A stretch of DNA of 64,000 bases, taken from the NCBI GenBank assembly GCA_022605405.1, contig JABYQQ010000007.1:2108001-2172000 (forward strand), written 5' to 3'. Source of the stretch: Earliella scabrosa (Eukaryota; Basidiomycota; Agaricomycetes; Polyporales; Polyporaceae). Under the pieces are notes generated by a model that did no database searches, was not told where the DNA came from, and saw only the letters and a program-made list of their open reading frames with translations. The position numbers and the translations under genes were made by a program. The number at the start of each line of letters is the position of its first letter. Within the stretch, counting starts at the first letter, position 1. This document shows positions 57,423 to 64,000 of this stretch, one piece after another.

Positions 57423-58076
57423 ATGCACACCCTCCCTCCCAACTCTTCCCCGTCCCCGTCCCCGCCCCCGTCGCCCCCTACACGACTGGCGAGCTCGCAT
57501 ACGGACACGGTGGCAGCGCATGCACTGCAGGAGGACGATGAAACGATGGCGATCTTCGCCCGGTGGACGAACTACGTTGGGGGCGACCCCATGGGCCCAG
57601 AGGACTTCAAGCGCAAAGCGCATGTGTACGACGTGCGCATTCCGCCGGCAAAGCCGCTGCGACACGGCGAGAGGGTCAGACTCTACGCTCTCTCCCCCGC
57701 GCGCTTCCACACACCTGAATGTGAGGAGGAGGTCTACGATGCGTATGATGTCCACGTCGTAGGGAGGATTGGGAGTGTAGTTGGGGCTGAAGACAGGAGG
57801 GTCATGCTGGAGGTGGCGAACGAATGCGGGGCGAGTGGAACCAGGAAAATCTGGCTCAGTGTGCCGTATGCGCCGGGCTTCACAGTGGAGATCGGTGAGG
57901 CGGAGGAGCTGAAGGTGGAGGAGGCGCGGAAAGGCGACTTTGATGCGCACATCCGAGTTGGGAGGACCGCTGCCGCCGCTGCCGGACCGTGCAGAGCGTG
58001 GGAGTGCGCCATGCAGGAGGACCCGGTACTGGGGTATGGGGCGTGGTATGTCTTCCGAGGAAGGAGGCGGAGATGA
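57423..58076 (+). CDS. Hypothetical single-exon protein
   Basis: A 217-residue GC-rich frame. Residues 1-30 are Ser/Pro-rich. A compact part follows with FARWTNYVGGDPMGPEDFKR, AKPLRHGERVRLYALSPARF and VGRIGSVVGAEDRRVMLEVA, an alternation of charged turns and strands that looks like a folded domain. No signal peptide, membrane segment or known motif was seen. It may be a lineage-specific gene. The reverse strand is also open over much of the same stretch, so coding status is uncertain. Confidence 0.45.
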   Translation: MHTLPPNSSPSPSPPPSPPTRLASSHTDTVAAHALQEDDETMAIFARWTNYVGGDPMGPEDFKRKAHVYDVRIPPAKPLRHGERVRLYALSPARFHTPECEEEVYDAYDVHVVGRIGSVVGAEDRRVMLEVANECGASGTRKIWLSVPYAPGFTVEIGEAEELKVEEARKGDFDAHIRVGRTAAAAAGPCRAWECAMQEDPVLGYGAWYVFRGRRRR

Positions 58077-58666
58077 GCGTGGGGGGCGGAGAACTTGAGA
58101 AGGGAAAGATGGGCGGGAGTGATGTGGACTGAGCTGATTGGATGTACGAGCAATGGAACTGGAAACATACTGCCCATGACGCCTGTTGATCTTGGGAGCG
58201 CGATGAGAGGGGTGGGGACAGTGCAGTGGGCGGGGGAGGGGAGACAGGCTGGATGCGGAGACGAGCGGCGGATAGTGGGGGAGGAGCGGGAAGAAGCTGT
58301 GAGCGCATAGCCTAGAACTGCTTGCTAAGCAGGGAAGGCGCGACATGCGCGAGCCCGGACCGCTGGGACCGCGCCAAGTGGCTCCCGAATCTGGAAGGTG
58401 AACTTCGACGGAGCGCATAATGAAATAGACGCCTTACTCAACACCGAACTCCTTCCGGATATGGACAAACCACTGGAATGAGAAGCCCTGCGCCCTTGCC
58501 TGTGCGGGCAGCAAGCGAGAAAAATTTTTTCATGTGGGAAGTACAGGGGGCAAGTGCGAGAAGGAGCGAGGAGACTACAAGTGCAACGGTGCCCCATCTC
58601 CTCCCTTGCCCATCCTAGCCCTGCTAACTGCGCACATCCTCGAGCTCTACCTACCATCTTACCAAA
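58077..58666. other. Gap and probable LINE 5' untranslated region
   Basis: About 590 nt between the hypothetical gene and LINE ORF1. The LINE 5' end cannot be placed. A poly-T run at 58523-58528 and the CTTACCAAAATGC start context near 58667 are the only marked features. Confidence 0.35.
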
Positions 58667-61600
58667 ATGCGCAACCCGCACAAGTCCGGAACCCGCCGCT
58701 CGCGCTCTCCGCGCTCACCCTCTCCACCCACTCAAGTCCTTGTCCCTGCGACCCCGGAGGTGCAAGGGACTTTGACAGAAAACGACATGCTGAGGCCCCT
58801 CACGCCGCGTACGTATGCTCAGGTCGTGATGGGAATGGCCCTGGACCCAGCTGTCTTCACTCCGCCGACGCCTACGCTTCGGGCGACCGACTGCGCGGAT
58901 AGCTCGGTCTTGAGCCAGCCCCCGGAGGATGGTCTGAGCCTCCCGCCGCTCATGCAGGCGTTGAACACTGCGGGGGCCACCACTGTGAGTGCATTAGCCC
59001 TGCGGTGCGAGCTTGACTGACATGACGCGGCCATGCGTAGCATCTGGAGGGTTCGCCGCTTCCGTCGAGCTCGCCCATCCGCCTCCCTACGACCGTTGAC
59101 AACTCAGTTGACGAGTCGAACAAAGAAAATGCTCCGGACGCCGCCCGAGCTCCTCTCGCGCCGTCCCAGACCGACTCTGAGAAGATGTGGGAGGCGCTTG
59201 AGACACCGCCGCCCCTTCCCAACAGCATGTCCTTCTCGTTCGCGGTCCCGACGCCGCCGATGCGACCCATGGGAGAGCAGGGCGGGGGTGCGTCGATCCA
59301 AGGGGCCTTCGCTCTCCTGCCCTCGCCTATGGCGGGAGGTGCTGCCCGGCAAATGAAACCCCCGCTGACCACGCGCGATGTCAACGCCCGGAAGCGCCCC
59401 AGGAGAGTGTCGCCGGGCTCGCCGGAGGAGCAGTCTCTTCGACGCACCCGCAGACGCCGCACCAGGGCGGCCCTCCCGAGTATTCGTGAAGAACGGCCCT
59501 TGCACCCGTCAACGTCTTTGAACGCCGACAACCCCTGGCTCTCGGAGGTGGTCCGTGACTCGAATGAGCCGTCCTTTGGCCCGCTGGTTGCGGCGTCCAC
59601 CCCTGCACACCAGCCTTCGCCGGAACTGGAGTATCTCGACCTCCCGCAGTCCCCGCCGGTCGGTGATGTGAACATGTCGGGCCAACCTCCGACCCCGCAC
59701 TACATGACTGAACGGTCGTTCGTCAGCACATCGGCCCCTCCCCCTCCCCCTCCTGCCCCGCATGCGGCGCAAGCGATCGATGTGAGTGCTGCACGAACTC
59801 CGGTGGTGCGCATGGAGGTGGATCTCGACACCACCGCACGACAGGACGACATGAGTACCGGAAGGACTGGGAGGGCCGCATCGGCGCTGCTGTCCCTGGC
59901 AAGACAGGCGGAGCTGCGAGGTCTGCAGGACAGAAACGACCGCACGTCCCAGCAACAGGATGCGCATTTCCGTGCGTTTTTTGGCGCACAAGTAGCTCGC
60001 TCCAACGGCAATCTTACCCCCGCGAACACCCCGACACCTCTGGACGACACGCGTTTCCCTGAAGCTCGTGCGAGGGCGCCGTTCATGCAGGCCCGCACCC
60101 GCGAGCAGCGTGAAGAGCAAGAGGCCCTTCGTTCAGTGCGCGCACCGGTTGCCCGCCCATTCCCTTCGTCGCCCCTCCACTTCAGGGATGCGCCGCCGCC
60201 GCACTGGCTGCAGCCGGACACGACGCGCACGCGGTGGGAACCGGGGCAGTCAGTGAGCTCGACGGGACACCCTGTCCTGCCGCAGCAGCCCCTCGTAACG
60301 AGCGATAGCGAGGGACGCAGACCGGCCCCGCAGAACCCGGCGATGCAGTGCTTGGGGCCGGCCCATCCGCACGACGACGACGACGACGCGGACGAGGGAG
60401 GGTGGATCCCGGCGGCGGTGACTAGGGGACGGGGTCGCGAGGAGGAAGCACTGGACGAGGACCCGTCCCTTGTCCCGATGTCGGTGTTCCGGCGGATCCA
60501 GTACTCGGACCTCGAGGGCCTCCTGCGTGGCCTCGACGACCGGTGGGTCCGGACCATGTGGCGCGACCCCCAGAACACGACCGCGCTTGTCAATATCTTC
60601 AACTATGCGTACACGACAAGCACGGCCGTGAACAGGACGACGGCGATGGCTCTTCGTGAGGCGGTGCGGCAGATCACCGGAGAGAGGGCGTTCCACGTCG
60701 TCCCGCCGGACCCGGCCCCGGGGGCGGCGCAGAGTGGACGACCGCCGATCCTATGGGCCATTCGCGGGCTCTCGGTGGTAGGCTGGACATCCCTGGTGCG
60801 CTTTGGGCTGTGGACGTCCGGCGCGATCTCCTTCCACGCTATGCCGACCACCCTGGAATTGCCGGACTGGCTCCTCTCGCTGGAGAATCTCACGAGCGAC
60901 GACCCGAGGGAAATCGAGCGCACGGTCCGCGGAACGCTGGAGCGAGGAGCCCCTCACGCGCACATCCGCGCGCTCATTCAAGGCAACCGGGAGTTCGCAA
61001 ACATGACGACTGAGGACGCGTTCCGCTCGGTCATGGCCACCCTTCGCATTCAAGTCCTCACGCTCGGAAATGGGAACCTGATTGCGAACGTGTACATGCG
61101 GTCCCCGACGAGGAGCGCGACGAGGTGGAGGGAGTGGGTCGCATTGCTGCGCGCGATGAGTTTCGGCATCTACCTGGGGGCGACGGCGCACCCGCGCAGG
61201 ATCGCTATGTGTGCAGGCTGCCACAGTGTCGACCACCCTACCCACCTCTGCCCGTTCCTAGTGTTGTAAAGTCAGGTCCTAGGACCAGTCAGAACCCGAA
61301 AAATAACCTGACCCAACTCAAAAAAACCGGACCAGAACCGGAAAATAATCGGTCGAGTCATTGGTTCAGGTCGAGTTATTTTTGGCGGCCGTATATCAGA
61401 ACCGGTCCATAACCGGTTCGAACCGGTCATGACCGACTGTAAATAGTATCCCATATTGTAGCCAATAATCCTACGATTCCAACGGTATACAACACTATAT
61501 ATTTTGAATGAGAACTGAGGGTGCTAGAATCAAAATAAACTTGCCCATTTTGGGACAGATAGACTGTCTTTCGGGCTGACAAATGCCAACAAACCCAATC

Positions 61601-62185
61601 TGGCAACCTAGGCGCCGGTTCAAGCGCCTAAGCGCCCGCGGAGAACTCCGAAAACAAACCATCTGTCCCAATATGGGCAAGTTTATTTTGAACATAGCAC
61701 GTTCAGTTTTGTTCTAAAATATATGGTTATATATACCGTTTGATTCCCACGGCTCCGGACTACGATTTGACAAAAACATCAATTTTCAGCATAGCCACTT
61801 CACAATCAGTTCAGGACCGGTTATAACCGAGAACCGGACCGAGGTTCGGTCAGGTTGTAGTAGAACCGAACATTCGGTCCAGTTCTCTCAAACTGAACCG
61901 GTCAGGTCCGGTCGAAAGTCCGGTTATCTCCGGAGAGGTCAAATAACCGGACTTGACCGGACTTTACAACACTACCCGTTCCCTCGCCTGCCTGGATGGC
62001 GCGGACCGGAGGCTGGGACCGGAGCTATTGGCTCGTACTCCTTGGCGAGTCTGGGAGGTGGGGATGCTGTTCCGCCGGTTGCGGGTCCGTCGCGTACGAG
62101 GCCCGGAGGTGCACAGGAGAGGGCGAATCCGCACACGCCGTCGCGTCGTGGAGGGCGGGGAGGCGGCAGAGGCGGGTCGCGGTGA
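58667..62185 (+). CDS. LINE ORF1 (gag-like, zinc knuckle), split by a hAT-like element
   Basis: Starts at 58667. Frame is open to 58984; a 56-nt segment 58985-59040 with GTGAGT, a TGACTGAC branch-like site and GCGTAG looks like an intron, after which HLEGSPLPSSSPIRL leads into the long frame. The N-terminal half is Pro/Arg-rich and disordered. The C-terminal half has a folded region (FRRIQYSDLEGLLRGLDDRW, ITGERAFHVVPPDP, WRDPQNTTALVNIF). It ends with the CCHC knuckle CAGCHSVDHPTHLC and, beyond the hAT-like insertion at 61259-61974, a Gly/Arg-rich tail starting FPRLPGWRGP, with stop at 62183-62185. Removing the insertion plus one 8-bp duplication keeps the frame. Confidence 0.78.
61259..61974. 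mobile_element. Foldback hAT-like non-autonomous element, copy 2 (716 bp)
   Basis: Same length and, by eye, the same sequence as the copy at 51149-51864 (constant offset 10110). Flanked by CCCGTTCC at 61251-61258 and 61975-61982, a perfect 8-bp duplication different from that of copy 1. It interrupts LINE ORF1 within CPF of the zinc-knuckle tail. Identity of copies with different target sites indicates recent mobilisation by an autonomous hAT elsewhere. Confidence 0.88.
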
Positions 62186-62522
62186 TAGTCGGCTGTGCGT
62201 GCTACTAGAATAAGGTCTCGGTATGTCTCGATCATCTGTACAAGTCCTGTAGGGCTGGCTCGCCTATAGGATATGCTGAGTTGTGGGATTATACGCGGTG
62301 GCGGCGAGCATCACACAACTATGGGCCCTCTTCTGGACCCCATATACTGGCCTGCGGGTGACAGGAAGGTCTGGAAGGGTTTAGCGGGTGTCCTATTTAG
62401 GACCAGTGACCCGCGCTGGGCACTCCCTGGCGAACTGCTTAGCTGAGCCCGCCTCGCCACTGGGCACGTGAAGCGAACGCAGGTAACTGACCGTGGCGAC
62501 GGATTTCGCCTAGACGAAGAGA
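62186..62522. other. LINE inter-ORF spacer
   Basis: A 337-nt spacer between the ORF1 stop and the ORF2 ATG. No coding signal. Confidence 0.5.
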
Positions 62523-62876
62523 ATGGTTGTACTCCTGTCGAAATATGCAACTGCGAACACACAAACACATAACACATCACAAACGGACAGCACATTGGGC
62601 AATGGTGATAGGCGCAGTTCTGGCTCGGGAGCTCGGAGTGTGACTCGTACCGAACAGCCGGGCGGTGAGCGAGCTGGAACTAACGGTGGTACTGGAACGT
62701 CTCGTAAGAAGAAGCGAAAGACTAAAGCGAGAGTGACGGTGGCGACACTGAATATGAGAGGATACAGAGGTGGAGGGCAGGGATTGGGTCCACAGGACAA
62801 ATGGCTTTGTATAAACCAGGTAATGAGAGAAAAAAAGATTGCGGTGCTGGCTCTGCAGGAAACGCACTTAACGGAG
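62523..62876 (+). pseudogene. LINE ORF2 N-terminus (endonuclease domain), truncated
   Basis: The frame reads KKKRKTKARVTVATLNMRGY, then QDKWLCINQVMREKKIAVLA and LQETHLTE. These are the first catalytic motifs of an EEP-type LINE endonuclease (Asn and Glu). The frame then runs into the Gypsy LTR, so endonuclease and reverse transcriptase are missing here. Confidence 0.8.
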
Positions 62877-63313
62877 TGTCGCGACCTGGGGTCAAGCGAG
62901 ACGAGGAGGGAACGACGAGGCGAGCGAGGGCGTCCGACGAGCGCTTGTGCAGCGAGAGTGGAGCAAGGCTCGACACGCAGGGCTGGAGACAAGTTGTATT
63001 GAGCGAAGTATCTACAAGTGAAATACAAGTGAGGCTTACCTGGAGACAAGAGGTCGAAACTGAGGTCTCCAGGTAGCGAGTGCTAGGGTTTATATCTACG
63101 GTTAGAACAATAGCGCTTGGAGAACAATAGAACAATAGTGTGACGGAACAATGGAGGAGATACAATGGTATGACGACAATTGTGTCCGGAACAAAGGAAA
63201 AGAAACAAAAGGGGCTTTGGAATCTGGAAGTACAATGGTGATAGCGAACAATGGAAACAGTGAACGGTGGTTAGTTGGGCGCTTCCCTAGGCGCTGAGGG
63301 ACCGTTCGTGACA
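62877..63313 (-). repeat. Gypsy 3' LTR
   Basis: 437 nt. On the minus strand it starts TGTCACGAACGG and ends GGTCGCGACA, giving TG...CA ends. A GATATAAACCC on the minus strand near 63086-63096 may be its TATA box. A cluster of ACAAT/ACAAA words fills 63107-63252. Confidence 0.8.
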
Positions 63314-63339
63314 GTACCCCCCTCCTAAGGCTCATGTCC

Positions 63340-64000
63340 TCATGAGCGACGCTTCTTGGGCGTGTAGGGTTTGTGAGGTCCATCAGCGTCCGGATGTCTG
63401 TCATGGAATGCCTCTACTAGTTCGGCTGCATGTTCGACATCCGCCGCGTCTTCCCAAGAGTCGTTCTCTGGACCCCATCCCTTCCACCGGACTAAGTACT
63501 GCAGCTTGTGCCACCTGCCCCATCGGCGCGAGTTACGAATTTCCTCCACTTCGTACTCTTCCTCGCCCTCAACTTCAATTGGGGCGGGTTCAGGGGGGAC
63601 CCGTCCTGGCAGCGTACTCTGCTTGTGTGCATGAAGGAGTGAGACATGGAACACCGGATGGATCTTCATCGTGTGGGGCAACTTGAGTTCGTACGCTAGT
63701 TCACCGACACGTCGTACGACAGGGTACGGGCCTGCGAACTTGTCGGCGAGCTTCTTGGGGATGTCTGAGAATCTCAAGTTGCGTGTGTCCAGCCACACTT
63801 TCTGTCCAGGTGTGAACGTCGGGGTGTCCTGTGCGTGCCGGTCGAAGTACTCCTTCATGCGCTCTGCTGCCAGTGTCAACGCAGCTGTGGCATCCTCGCG
63901 CGCTTTGGCAAGCTCTGCGAGTCGCTCGTTGGCTGCAGGTAATTGTGTGTCCGGGTTGGCGGGTACCAGGAATTGCGGTTCGTATCCGTACATCAGGAAG
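63340..64000 (-). CDS. Gypsy pol 3' end: integrase C-terminal domain and chromodomain
   Basis: Partial frame running out of the window. It reads ERMKEYFDRHAQDTPTFTPG, QKVWLDTRNLRFSDIPKKLA (the GPY/F-type integrase tail, with KFAGPYPVVRRVGELAYEL), HPVFHVSLLHAHK, then a chromodomain with LQYLVRWKGWGPENDSWEDA. Chromodomains guide such integrases to methylated histone H3 in heterochromatin. Stop at 63340-63342. No break in the visible part. Confidence 0.9.
   Translation of the reverse strand, partial: FLMYGYEPQFLVPANPDTQLPAANERLAELAKAREDATAALTLAAERMKEYFDRHAQDTPTFTPGQKVWLDTRNLRFSDIPKKLADKFAGPYPVVRRVGELAYELKLPHTMKIHPVFHVSLLHAHKQSTLPGRVPPEPAPIEVEGEEEYEVEEIRNSRRWGRWHKLQYLVRWKGWGPENDSWEDAADVEHAAELVEAFHDRHPDADGPHKPYTPKKRRS

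Larger units (their letters stand above)
58667..62876 (+). mobile_element. Non-LTR retrotransposon (Tad1/L1-like LINE), truncated by a Gypsy insertion
   Basis: Two ORFs in LINE order: ORF1 with a CCHC knuckle and ORF2 beginning with an endonuclease domain. ORF1 is interrupted by the second foldback hAT-like element; ORF2 is cut at 62876 by a Gypsy LTR. The 5' end is not defined; the rest of ORF2 would lie to the right of the Gypsy element, outside the window. Confidence 0.82.
62877..64000 (-). mobile_element. Chromodomain Gypsy (Ty3-type) LTR retrotransposon, 3' end
   Basis: Element on the minus strand. The window holds its 3' LTR (62877-63313), a purine tract (AGGAGGGGGG near 63315-63325) and the 3' end of pol. 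It inserted in LINE ORF2; the left flank CGGAG (62872-62876) should be one copy of a 5-bp duplication. The 5' part is outside the window. Confidence 0.85.

Noticed and set aside
57414..58418. A 334-codon minus-strand frame opposite the hypothetical gene
   Set aside because: Low-complexity Ser/Pro/Arg bias; judged less likely than the plus-strand frame, though neither is proven.
62877..63165. Continuation of LINE ORF2 and small frames inside the LTR
   Set aside because: Sequence after QETHLTE no longer resembles an endonuclease and coincides with the Gypsy LTR start.

Overview
The window reads as nuclear DNA of a filamentous basidiomycete, most likely an Agaricomycete of the polypore kind. 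The signs are many 50-60 nt introns with GTRNGY donors and CTNA-like branch sites, a HapX-type iron regulator, a Byr4-type septation GAP, tandem cytochrome P450s, and Copia, chromodomain Gypsy, LINE and hAT-like elements. No rRNA gene, canonical tRNA gene, CRISPR array or viral replicon was recognised. The species cannot be named from the sequence alone.

Left part (1-39.2 kb) is a gene-dense housekeeping block with no transposon I can recognise. In order: 3' part of SLX9 (-), an SLC35F5-like drug/metabolite transporter (+), a stand-alone adenylating enzyme (-), a PPR protein (+), the HapX bZIP iron regulator (-), a GIT1-type MFS transporter (+), an SLS1/IMR-domain mitochondrial protein (+), the SPB1 rRNA methyltransferase (-), a BTB protein (-), a DUF423/TMEM256 membrane protein (+), a zinc-finger-like protein (+), the Byr4/Bfa1 GAP component (-) and NRDE2 (-). 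Ribosome biogenesis (SLX9, SPB1) and mitochondrial expression (PPR, SLS1) recur, but neighbours lie on alternating strands and I see no biosynthetic cluster.

Right part (39.6-64 kb) is accessory DNA. Two related P450 genes lie in tandem on the minus strand. The first (39616-42028) reads as intact. The second is spread over 42993-55988 and is broken by a 3.37-kb terminal-inverted-repeat element with a 10-bp target duplication in an exon, and by a 7.26-kb Copia element with a 5-bp duplication in an intron. The Copia is itself interrupted between gag and pol by a 716-bp foldback hAT-like element with an 8-bp duplication. A second copy of that foldback element sits in ORF1 of a LINE at 58.7-62.9 kb. 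The LINE is cut in ORF2 by a chromodomain Gypsy element running out of the right edge. Removing each insertion plus one duplication restores the host reading frame or splice pattern, so the order of events can be read from the sequence.

Gene models were built by eye from splice consensus and reading-frame continuity. Exon borders quoted to the base were traced in the sequence; protein names rest on remembered family motifs, not on searches.
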